Position numbers and translations under genes: made by a program. 63,890 bases of DNA from Tabrizicola thermarum (GTDB taxonomy: Bacteria; Pseudomonadota; Alphaproteobacteria; Rhodobacterales; Rhodobacteraceae): contig NZ_QMJY01000075.1 in the NCBI RefSeq assembly GCF_003574395.1, positions 1 to 63,890 on the forward strand, read 5' to 3'. Below are positions 57,187 to 63,890 of this stretch, in pieces. Each line of letters opens with the position of its first letter. Position 1 is the stretch's first letter. A model generated the notes under the pieces. That model saw nothing but the letters and a program-made list of their open reading frames with translations, made no database searches and was not told the origin of the DNA.

Positions 57187-58065
57187 TCACGACCCAAGCA
57201 GGACCCGCGTCTCATGGTGCCGCAGCGTCATCCTTGCGGCGGCGTGGACGCCCGGAACGGCAAGCTCGTGGCAGGGGCGCGAGAGCCCGTTCCGCGGCGG
57301 GTCGCGCAGGCCGTCCGGCCCGGGTTCGTCGGGCTGGCAGCTTTCAGACCACAGGCCATGAGTCTGCACGATCTGGTGGCGGTCGAACATCACCTGCACA
57401 TGGGTCAAAGGCAACGGAAGCTGCCGCGCCCTGCCTTGGCCGACCAGCTGGAGCGCGGGCACCAGAACCTCCTCGGCGCCGAACAGCAGCTCGCAGATCG
57501 CGCCCGCGAACAGCACCCGATGCTGCGGCGAGACCCTCACCGCCCTGTCGGGCAGGCCCGGCCCCAGGGCATCGGCGGCGATCTCGACCGGTTGCAGGCC
57601 GGGGTCTGCCGTCAGGTCGGCCAGGCAGAGCCGCCGTCGTCCCACCCGCCGCACGGGCTGCGGGCCGTCGTCCAGCGTCAGGACCAGGTCGCCCGGGCGC
57701 AGACCGTCCACCGGGCGCGGCCCTGCGGGCGTCTCGATCAGGGTTCCGCAGGCGAACCAGGGGCCGCCCTGGGCGGTCTTGCGGAACTCCGTCGCGCCAG
57801 GACCGGTGCCGTTCTCGTCACGACAGACCCCCGTACCGCCGGTCCCGGTGTTCGACGTGGATCGCCAGATGAGGCCAGAGCCCCGCGCACGGGCCTCGTC
57901 GGTCCAATGGCCCGGCAGCGGCCCGTCGCCCGGGATCCGGCCATCACCCGCCCCGGCCATCGCGATGCCCCTGCCACCGCCGGCGGTGGCCCCCTCGCGC
58001 CCGAAGGTGCCGGGGCTGACTGTGCCCCATCCCGCTTCGGGCGCGGTGCTGCTGGTGTTCGCCAT
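57187..58065 (-). CDS. Hint (hedgehog/intein-type) domain protein
   Basis: 292 aa. The first 95 residues are Gly/Thr-rich and low in complexity (GTFGREGATAGGGRGIAMAGAGDG...STSNTGTGGTGVC). From residue 101 comes the Hint fold: PWFACGTLIETPAGPRPVDGLRPGDLVLTLDDGPQPVRRVGRRR, with Cys at the expected first position, then VRVSPQHRVLFAG, and QIVQTHGLWSESC. Rhodobacteraceae carry many such proteins, usually ending secreted repeat proteins; the usual autoprocessing is unproven. The partner it might be attached to is missing. It stands between the gcv riboswitch and a MATE gene. Confidence 0.85.
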   Translation of the reverse strand: MANTSSTAPEAGWGTVSPGTFGREGATAGGGRGIAMAGAGDGRIPGDGPLPGHWTDEARARGSGLIWRSTSNTGTGGTGVCRDENGTGPGATEFRKTAQGGPWFACGTLIETPAGPRPVDGLRPGDLVLTLDDGPQPVRRVGRRRLCLADLTADPGLQPVEIAADALGPGLPDRAVRVSPQHRVLFAGAICELLFGAEEVLVPALQLVGQGRARQLPLPLTHVQVMFDRHQIVQTHGLWSESCQPDEPGPDGLRDPPRNGLSRPCHELAVPGVHAAARMTLRHHETRVLLGS

Positions 58066-58144
58066 ATGGGCCTCCCGACTTTCGACGGGACAGGAATAGC
58101 AGCAGAGGGTTCACAAGAACCTAACGCGAACAAACCTGCGGGAC

Positions 58145-59557
58145 TCAGGCTCGACGCTCTCCGGGGCTTGCGACCGGCTCGGTCTCGGGCGCAGCCTCGG
58201 GGACCGGGCGCCCCTGCGGTCGCGGCAGAACCGGAGCCCGGATCGCCATCAGCGCCAGCCAGACGGCGGCAAGGCCGAAGATCACACCGCCCACGGCCTG
58301 CCCGACCAGCACGCCCTGCGCGCCCCAGATGCTGCCGAACCAGATCGCCAGCGGGATCGTCCCCACGGTATGGCGGCCCCAGTTCACCACCGTGGACCAG
58401 AAGGGTCGCCCCAGGTTGTTGCAGACCGCGTTGCCGACAAAGATCATCCCGTTGAAGAACCACAAAAGCGCCAGCGGCCCGCAGAACAGATAGACCAGGT
58501 CCCGCGTCAGGCCTTCGGCCCTGAACGCATCGGCAATCGGCGCTCGCAGCGCGAACAGCAACGCCGAAACCAGCAGGATCACCAGCCCGGTGAAGATCAG
58601 CCCGTCGAACAGCGTGCGACGCACCCGGTCCATCCGGCCCGCCCCGAAGTTCTGCCCGATGATCGGCCCGATGGCGCCGGACAGGGCAAAGATCACCCCG
58701 AAGGCGACCGGCGTCAGGCGACCGGCAATCGCCATCCCGGCCACCGCCGCCTCGCCATAGGCAGAGGTCGCCCGCGTGACGAAGGCCTGCCCCACGGGCG
58801 TGGCCACCTGCGTCAGGATCGCGGGCACCGCAATGGCCCAGACCGGCCCCATGTCGGCCACCACCTGCCCGACCGTGGGCCGGTCGAAGCCGCCATGCTT
58901 CGCCGTGATCGGCCGCAGCGCCATGACCGCGATCACCACCCGAGCGGCCACACTGGCCAGCGCCGCCCCGGTCAGTTCCCAGCCCAGACCGAAGATCAGG
59001 ATCGGATCCAGCACCGCCGTCGCCACCGCGCCCCAGACGGTGGCCATCATCGCCGACCGCGCATCGCCATGGCTGCGCAGGATCGCCCCGCCGACCATGC
59101 CGACCATCAACAGCGGTTGCGAGGGCACGACGATCTGCAGGAAATGCACCGCCAGCGCCGCCGTCTCTCCGGTCGCGCCCAGAAGTCCGACCAGCGGCCA
59201 GAGGAATGCCCAGACCACGGCCGCAAAGATCGCCCCGAACACAAGGCTCAGGACCAGACCCGTGGTCGCCTTCTCGCGCGCCAGCACCGGGTCGCGCCCG
59301 CCCAGGGCCTGGGCCACCAGCGCGCCGACGGCAATCGACATCCCGATGCCGAAACTCGTCGTGAAGAACAGGATCGCGCCCGCATAGCCGATGGCCGCCG
59401 CCAGTTCCTCGCGCCCCAGCAGCGCGATGTAGACCATGTTTATCAGGTCGACGACAAAGACCGCCATCAGCCCCACAGAAGAGGTCAGCGCCATCACCGA
59501 CACATGCCGGAAAAGGTTCCCCTCGACGAATTTCGCCTGCGCGCCCGGTCCGGCCAT
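58145..59557 (-). CDS. MATE-family efflux transporter
   Basis: 470 aa from ATG 59557, AGGAGAG upstream; the longer frame to 59959 runs through the neighbouring 3' region. Twelve helices (first VMALTSSVGLMAVFVVDLINMVYIALLG, then LFFTTSFGIGMSIAVGALVAQ). The MATE repeats are clear: ALGGRDPVLAREKATTGLVLSL and VAGMAIAGRLTPVAFGVIFALSGAIGPIIGQNFGAG. Na+- or H+-coupled export of cationic drugs or metabolites; substrate unknown. Confidence 0.93.
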   Translation of the reverse strand: MAGPGAQAKFVEGNLFRHVSVMALTSSVGLMAVFVVDLINMVYIALLGREELAAAIGYAGAILFFTTSFGIGMSIAVGALVAQALGGRDPVLAREKATTGLVLSLVFGAIFAAVVWAFLWPLVGLLGATGETAALAVHFLQIVVPSQPLLMVGMVGGAILRSHGDARSAMMATVWGAVATAVLDPILIFGLGWELTGAALASVAARVVIAVMALRPITAKHGGFDRPTVGQVVADMGPVWAIAVPAILTQVATPVGQAFVTRATSAYGEAAVAGMAIAGRLTPVAFGVIFALSGAIGPIIGQNFGAGRMDRVRRTLFDGLIFTGLVILLVSALLFALRAPIADAFRAEGLTRDLVYLFCGPLALLWFFNGMIFVGNAVCNNLGRPFWSTVVNWGRHTVGTIPLAIWFGSIWGAQGVLVGQAVGGVIFGLAAVWLALMAIRAPVLPRPQGRPVPEAAPETEPVASPGERRA

Positions 59558-59596
59558 GCTTCTCTCCTGACCCGACCGAAAAGCCTGGGTCGCGGC

Positions 59597-59618
59597 TTTC
59601 ATCTGTCCACAAATATCC
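59597..59618. repeat. 22-nt repeated motif, copy 2
   Basis: Exact repeat of 14170-14191, located 40 bases upstream of the MATE start. A G-rich inverted repeat (GGGGGGC/GCCCCC, 59666-59686 region) follows gltX, echoing the arrangement at copy 1. Confidence 0.75.
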
Positions 59619-59700
59619 TCGGGGTAGCACATTGGTTTCGCCATTGGTTCAAGAAACCGATGTGCTGGGGGGCAGACAGCCCCCGGGGCCGACCAAGGGC

Positions 59701-61026
59701 TCAGACGCTGGGCACCTTGCGCAAAAGCGGCATCACGTCGGCCATCTCCGGCCCCGCATCGCGGCCCGTCAGCGCGCGGCGCAGCGGGCGGAACAGGTCC
59801 TTGCCCTTGCGGCCCGTCGCCTGCTTCACCGCTGCCGTCCACTCGCCCCAGGTGGCCTTCGTCCAGGGCTTCGGCGGCAGCATCGCCAGGGCCTGCCGCA
59901 CGAAGTCGCGGTCGGCCTCGTCCACCACCGGCTCGGCACCGTCGCGGAACAGGGCCCACCAGTCCTTCAGATCGTCCAGAATGGTGATGTTGCCCTTGGC
60001 GACCGCCCAGAAGGCCTCGGCCTCATCCTCCGGCACGCCCAGCGCCAGCACCCGGTCCCGCACCGCCGAGAACGGCAGCGACTGGACATGGTGGCGCGTC
60101 AGCGGGAACAGGTCCTCGGCATCGAACTTGGTCGGTGCGGCCCCGAAGGACCCCACATCGAACCCCGCCACCAGCTCCTCCATCGACGAGGCGAGCTCCA
60201 CCGGCCTGGACGACCCCAGCCGCGCCATCAGCGACAGCAGAGCCATCGGCTCCACCCCCCGCGCGCGCAGGTCGCGCAGGCTGAGAACGCCAAGCCGCTT
60301 GGACAGTTCCTCGCCCTGCGGCCCGGTCAAGAGGCTGTGGTGCGCAAAGGTCGGGGGCGTTCCGCCCAAGGCCTTCATGATCTGGATCTGCGTCGCGGTG
60401 TTCGTCACATGGTCCGCGCCCCGGACAATGTGAGTGACCCCCATGTCCACGTCATCCACGCTGGACGCAAAGGTGTACAGCACCTGCCCGTCCGCCTTGA
60501 TGAGAACCGGGTCCGACACCGAGGCCGCATCGATCGACACCTTGCCGATGATCCCGTCCTGCCACTCGATCCGCTCCTGATCCAGCTTGAAGCGCCAGTA
60601 GCCCTGCCGCCCCTCGGCCCGATAGGCCGCCTTCTGGTCCTCGGTCAGCGCCAGCGCCGCGCGGTCATAGACCGGCGGCTTGCCCATGTTCAGCTGCTTC
60701 TTCCGCTTCAGGTCCAGCTCGACCGGGGTCTCGAAACACTCGTAGAACCGCCCCGCCGCCTTCAGCTGTTCCGCCGCCTCGGCATAGCGCGCCAGGCGCT
60801 TCGACTGCTGCTCGACCCGGTCATAGGTGATCCCCAGCCAGGCCAGGTCCTCCTTCAGCCCGTCGATGTATTCCTGCTTCGACCGCTCCTGGTCGGTGTC
60901 GTCCAGCCGCAGGATGAAGGTCCCGCCGTTCTGGCGCGCGATCAGGTAGTTCATCAGCGCGGTGCGCAGGTTGCCCACATGGATCCAGCCGGTGGGCGAG
61001 GGGGCAAAGCGGGTGGTGACAGTCAT
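59701..61026 (-). CDS. gltX: Glutamyl-tRNA synthetase
   Basis: 441 aa. Class I features: TRFAPSPTGWIHVGNLRTALMNYLIAR (HIGH replaced by HVGN, as in some alphaproteobacterial paralogues), FILRLDDTDQERSKQEY and GEELSKRLGVLSL for KMSKS. Charges tRNA-Glu (or possibly tRNA-Gln for the amidotransferase route). Alphaproteobacteria often carry two gltX genes; which one this is cannot be told. Slightly shorter than the usual 460-480 aa, consistent with the second type. Confidence 0.95.
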   Translation of the reverse strand: MTVTTRFAPSPTGWIHVGNLRTALMNYLIARQNGGTFILRLDDTDQERSKQEYIDGLKEDLAWLGITYDRVEQQSKRLARYAEAAEQLKAAGRFYECFETPVELDLKRKKQLNMGKPPVYDRAALALTEDQKAAYRAEGRQGYWRFKLDQERIEWQDGIIGKVSIDAASVSDPVLIKADGQVLYTFASSVDDVDMGVTHIVRGADHVTNTATQIQIMKALGGTPPTFAHHSLLTGPQGEELSKRLGVLSLRDLRARGVEPMALLSLMARLGSSRPVELASSMEELVAGFDVGSFGAAPTKFDAEDLFPLTRHHVQSLPFSAVRDRVLALGVPEDEAEAFWAVAKGNITILDDLKDWWALFRDGAEPVVDEADRDFVRQALAMLPPKPWTKATWGEWTAAVKQATGRKGKDLFRPLRRALTGRDAGPEMADVMPLLRKVPSV

Positions 61027-61130
61027 CAGGGGGCTCCTTCGGAACGTCTTTCCCTGTCACAAGCCCCCGCATTTGTCCAGTTGCCGCCGGTCCCCTTCCG
61101 AAGCGCCCGTCGCGCTCCTATCTTGCCAGC

Positions 61131-61541
61131 ATGACCGATCCATCGCCCGACAGCATCGCCCCCTCGCTCGCCCTGATCGAACAGCTGGCGCATGAGGCCG
61201 TCTCCACCCTTCCGGCCGAATTTCGCGAGCCCGCCACCCGGATCCGCATCCGGGTCGAGGACTTCCCCGACGACCAGATGCTGGAAGACCTCGGCGTCGA
61301 CGATGCCTTCGACCTGACCGGCCTTTACGACGGCATTCCCCTGACCGAGAAATCCACCGCCGACCAGATGACCCGCCCCGATGTGGTCTGGCTCTTTCGC
61401 CGTCCGATCCTGGACGAATGGGCCGAACGCGGCGATGTCTCGTTGCAGGACCTCGTGACCCATGTCGTGGTGCACGAGATCGCCCATCACTTCGGCTGGT
61501 CCGACGACCAGATCGCCGCCATCGACCGCTGGTGGGAATGA
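61131..61541 (+). CDS. Zincin-like metallopeptidase family protein
   Basis: 136 aa. The family-defining VVVHEIAHHFGWSDDQIAAIDRW has HExxHxxG plus D, with the earlier acidic segment IRVEDFPDDQMLEDLGVDD and GLYDGIPLTEK. The proteolytic role is presumed but not shown. Cytoplasmic, no signal. It is divergent from gltX and upstream of the Tat-exported hydrolase. Confidence 0.93.
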   Translation: MTDPSPDSIAPSLALIEQLAHEAVSTLPAEFREPATRIRIRVEDFPDDQMLEDLGVDDAFDLTGLYDGIPLTEKSTADQMTRPDVVWLFRRPILDEWAERGDVSLQDLVTHVVVHEIAHHFGWSDDQIAAIDRWWE

Positions 61542-61661
61542 TCCGGTTCCCGGCCATCCTGCACAGCCGCTGTGCAGGTCGGCAGGGTGCATGACGCGCC
61601 CGTGACCGGACGATCCGCGCCCCTGTCCTATCCTTCCCGCATCCAGAAGAAGGAGGACAAG

Positions 61662-62591
61662 ATGACCGGACTTTCCCGCCGCCAGGCCCTGTTCGCCGCA
61701 GCCGCCCTGCCCCTCGCCGCCGCGCTTGCCCGGCCTGCCCTGGCCCGCGCCGAGATGCAGGGCGCAGGCTTTGCTCCGTTCCACCGCTTCAAACTCGGCA
61801 GCTTCGAGGTGACGACCCTGCTGGCCGGAACCCGTGCCGGCGACAAGCCGCAGGAAACCTTCGGCACCAATGCCAGCCCCGAGGAGTTTGCCGCCCTCTC
61901 GACCGCGAACTTCATCCCGGCGGACAAGACGCAGAACTTCTTCACTCCGACCGTGGTCAACACCGGCGCCGAACTGGTGCTGTTCGACACCGGGCTTGCC
62001 GCCGAGGCGACCCTTGCCGCGATGACCGCCGCCGGGTTCACCCCGGATCAGGTCGATGTCGTGGTGCTGACCCACATGCACGGCGACCACATCGGCGGGC
62101 TGATGGGCGCGGACGGGGTGACGCCCACCTTCGCCAATGCCCGCTATGTGACCGGCTCTGCCGAACACAACCACTGGGCCGGGGCCGCCAACGAAGGCTT
62201 CGACAGGAACGTCAAACCGTTGAACGAGAAGATCACCTTCATCGACAACAACGGCAGCGTCGCCTCGGGCATCACCGGACTGGACGCCTTCGGGCACACG
62301 CCGGGGCACATGGTCTACATGGTGGAATCCGGCGGGCAGCGGTTGATGATCACCGCCGACACCGCCAACCACTATGTCTGGTCGCTGCAAAGGCCGGACT
62401 GGGAGGTCCGCTTCGACGCCGACAAACCCGCCGCCGCCGCCACCCGCAAACGGGTCTTCGGCATGATCGCCGCCGACCGCATCCCCTTCATCGGCTATCA
62501 CATGCCCTTCCCCGGCGTGGGCTATGTCGAGGCGTCGGGCGAGGGCTTCCGCTATGTCCCGGCCAGCTACCAGCTGATGCTGAACGGCTGA
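61662..62591 (+). CDS. Tat-exported metallo-beta-lactamase-fold hydrolase
   Basis: 309 aa from ATG 61662 (AAGGAGGACAAG upstream). The N-terminus GLSRRQALFAAAALPLAAAL is a twin-arginine signal (SRRQALF) with hydrophobic core and an ARPALARA cleavage region, so the enzyme is folded before export to the periplasm. Metal ligands: VVVLTHMHGDHIGGLM (HxHxDH), TGSAEHNHW, DAFGHTPGHMVYMVES, TADTANHYVW and GYHMPFPG. Could act on lactones, esters or phospho-compounds; the substrate is unknown. Two TTCGAA palindromes follow. Confidence 0.92.
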   Translation: MTGLSRRQALFAAAALPLAAALARPALARAEMQGAGFAPFHRFKLGSFEVTTLLAGTRAGDKPQETFGTNASPEEFAALSTANFIPADKTQNFFTPTVVNTGAELVLFDTGLAAEATLAAMTAAGFTPDQVDVVVLTHMHGDHIGGLMGADGVTPTFANARYVTGSAEHNHWAGAANEGFDRNVKPLNEKITFIDNNGSVASGITGLDAFGHTPGHMVYMVESGGQRLMITADTANHYVWSLQRPDWEVRFDADKPAAAATRKRVFGMIAADRIPFIGYHMPFPGVGYVEASGEGFRYVPASYQLMLNG

Positions 62592-62601
62592 CCCCAGGGC
62601 C

Positions 62602-62646
62602 CAAAATCCTTCGAAGGATTTTGCAAAAGTTTTCGAAAACTTTTGC
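62602..62646. repeat. Paired TTCGAA palindromes, locus C (MBL gene-pfkB)
   Basis: 62602-62623 (22 bp, half CAAAATCCTTC) and 62623-62646 (24 bp, half GCAAAAGTTTTC), both perfect, both centred on TTCGAA, sharing one base. They start 11 bases after the MBL-fold gene's stop and precede pfkB on the same strand. Confidence 0.85.
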
Positions 62647-62723
62647 CCCCGGCCTGACCCGTCGGGGGCAGTTCCATTTCCGCTCGAAGGGTCTATGATA
62701 GCGGTAACACGAACAGGTGCCGC

Positions 62724-63680
62724 ATGACCCAAGCCCCGATCCTGACCCTCACGCTCAACCCCGCGCTCGACATGGCGACCGAGGTGCACGAGCTGATCCC
62801 CGGCCAAAAGCTGCGCTGCACCGAACCGCTGCTCGACCCCGGCGGGGGCGGCCTCAACGTCTCTCGCGCGATCAAGTCGCTTGGCGGCGACAGCCTCGCC
62901 CTCGTCGCCATCGGCGGGCTGACCGGCGACCGTCTCGCGGGCCTGATCCGGCAAGAGGGCGTGACCTTCCTCTCCATCCTCGGCCCCGGCGAAACCCGCC
63001 AGTCGCTGACGGTGAACGAGGTGACGACCGGCAAGCAATACCGCTTCATGCTCCCCGGCCCCGTCTGGGGCGAGGCGGAACGCGCCCGCGTCTTCACCCT
63101 CCTGCGCGCCACCGCCCGGCCCGGCGGGTTCTCGGTCATCTCCGGCAGCCAGCCCCCCGGCGTGCCGGTCGATTTCCCCGCGCAGCTGGCCGCCTCGATG
63201 CCCGAAACCCGCGTCGTGCTCGACACCTCCGGCGCGACCCTGACCGAGGCGGTCCGTCACCCGATCCCGGGGCTGGAGGTCCTGCGGATGGACGGCCCCG
63301 AGGGCGAGGACCTGGCCGGTCGCCCGCTGCCGCGACTGGAGGACACCGCCGCCTTCGCGCAGGAACTGGTGCAACGCGGCGTGGCCAGAACGGTCATCAT
63401 CGCCCGCGGCGCCGAAGGCAACGTGCTGGCCGACGCCAACCAGAAGCTCTTCGCCAAGGCCGCCAAGGTCCGCGTCAAATCCACCGTCGGCGCCGGCGAC
63501 AGCTTCGTCGCCGCCTTCGTCCTGTCGCTGGCCCGCGGCCAGTCCAATGCCGAGGCCCTCGCCCTCGGCTCCGCCGCCGCCTCCGCCGCCGTGACGACGG
63601 ATGCAACGCAGCTTTGCCGCCCCGAGGACGTGATGCGGCTTCTGCGGGAATGCACGGTCAGCGAGGTCCAGGGGGGTTAG
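62724..63680 (+). CDS. pfkB: PfkB-family sugar-phosphate kinase (1-phosphofructokinase or 6-phosphofructokinase type)
   Basis: 318 aa. N-terminal ILTLTLNPALDMATEVHELIPGQKLRC and the GG pair in DPGGGGLNVSRAIKSLGGD bind the sugar phosphate; the C-terminal STVGAGDSFVAAFVLSLARG holds the catalytic Asp and anion hole. The TLNPALD start is shared by 1-phosphofructokinase (FruK), tagatose-6-phosphate kinase and Pfk-2. With no fru PTS genes beside it, Pfk-2-like activity on fructose-6-phosphate is slightly favoured. The gene symbol denotes family only. Confidence 0.85.
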   Translation: MTQAPILTLTLNPALDMATEVHELIPGQKLRCTEPLLDPGGGGLNVSRAIKSLGGDSLALVAIGGLTGDRLAGLIRQEGVTFLSILGPGETRQSLTVNEVTTGKQYRFMLPGPVWGEAERARVFTLLRATARPGGFSVISGSQPPGVPVDFPAQLAASMPETRVVLDTSGATLTEAVRHPIPGLEVLRMDGPEGEDLAGRPLPRLEDTAAFAQELVQRGVARTVIIARGAEGNVLADANQKLFAKAAKVRVKSTVGAGDSFVAAFVLSLARGQSNAEALALGSAAASAAVTTDATQLCRPEDVMRLLRECTVSEVQGG

Positions 63681-63757
63681 CCCACCCGGCGGCACAAGCG
63701 CCCTGAACCCCGGCAAAGACCGCCGCGTGACGGCACGGCCCGGCTCACCCCTGTCAT

Positions 63758-63773
63758 CCCCGCGAAGGCGGGG
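63758..63773. repeat. Dispersed hairpin repeat GTCATCCCCGCGAAGGCGGGG
   Basis: CCCCGC-GAAG-GCGGGG inside CTGTCATCCCCGCGAAGGC, then GGGGACCCGG. This TCATCCCCGCGAAGGCGGGGA type of element is scattered in intergenic regions of many proteobacteria. It lies about 78 bases past the pfkB stop. Confidence 0.7.
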
Positions 63774-63860
63774 ACCCGGTTCCCGGCGCGCTCCCAAATC
63801 CTTAAAATCCCTTCACCTCTAGAATGGAGCGCAACAGTTGAGGTTGGGATGGGGTTTGGG

Positions 63861-63890
63861 ATGGATCGGCGGGGGTTGCATCTGGATGGT
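63861..63890 (+). CDS. Possible start of a further gene, cut by the window end
   Basis: ATG at 63861 opens MDRRGLHLDG and runs off the end in frame. GGGGTTTGGG lies just upstream. Ten residues are too few to identify, and the 180 bases before it hold only the dispersed hairpin and GC-rich spacer. Confidence 0.25.
   Translation, partial: MDRRGLHLDG

Overview
The window is GC-rich, densely packed DNA that reads as the chromosome of an alphaproteobacterium, most likely a Rhodobacteraceae member (Rhodobacter/Gemmobacter/Paracoccus-like). The reasons are heavy G/C third-position codon use, a TIGR02300-type small protein, the tiny membrane protein that databases of this family mislabel 'CTP synthetase', a GlpSTPQUV-type glycerol ABC operon, a propionyl-CoA synthetase preceded by TTTGCAAA boxes, and gcvT-H-P behind a tandem glycine riboswitch. 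The left edge cuts the end of an IS30-like transposase. No phage, CRISPR array or plasmid functions were seen.

Layout. 0-2.2 kb: GntR regulator, YgjP-like metallohydrolase, TIGR02300 protein, tRNA-Ala(GGC). 2.5-6.7 kb: RND pump with its adaptor. 7-12 kb: RhlE-like helicase, a small HTH protein, a hairpin-rich non-coding stretch, tdk, a DMT exporter and a membrane-anchored protein resembling an inactive M48 peptidase. 12-17.1 kb (minus strand): cdd-deoA-deoB-add-upp plus a SPOR protein, a nucleoside salvage run headed by a RutR-type box. 17.2-26.6 kb: VOC-double-cupin fusion, malic enzyme maeB, an AT-richer PD-(D/E)XK-like gene, prpE, an HPt/sigma-54 response-regulator pair, NAD kinase. 26.8-31.5 kb: glyA, a HEPN-like plus OST-HTH (LOTUS) protein, DUF817, an esterase and small membrane proteins.

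31.6-43.2 kb: complete glycerol module on the minus strand (glpD-glpS-glpT-glpP-glpQ-glpU-glpV-glpK-Fe-ADH) with a divergent DeoR-type repressor. 43.2-49.4 kb: a glycosyltransferase/asparagine-synthase-like pair, then a three-gene arsenate operon (ArsR-ArsC fusion, GAPDH, ArsJ) that exports arsenate as 1-arseno-3-phosphoglycerate. 49.5-52.3 kb: tRNA-Ala(CGC), trxC, DUF3775, azlCD and a secreted proline/glycine-tailed protein. 52.4-57.1 kb: glycine cleavage operon with riboswitch. 57.2-63.9 kb: Hint-domain protein, MATE exporter, gltX, zincin-like protein, Tat-exported metallo-beta-lactamase-fold protein and a PfkB kinase.

Themes. Most genes are central or nutrient metabolism in compact operons with ATGA/TGATG/GTGA overlaps. 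The less ordinary parts are non-coding: clustered TTCGAA palindromes (three loci, two of them inside operons), a 22-nt motif repeated exactly beside G-rich hairpins, a roughly 150-nt run of perfect short-loop hairpins before tdk, and several near-perfect operators. On the protein side they are the HEPN/LOTUS fusion, the asymmetric ATPase pair of the glycerol importer, and an ArsR domain with no cysteines fused to arsenate reductase.
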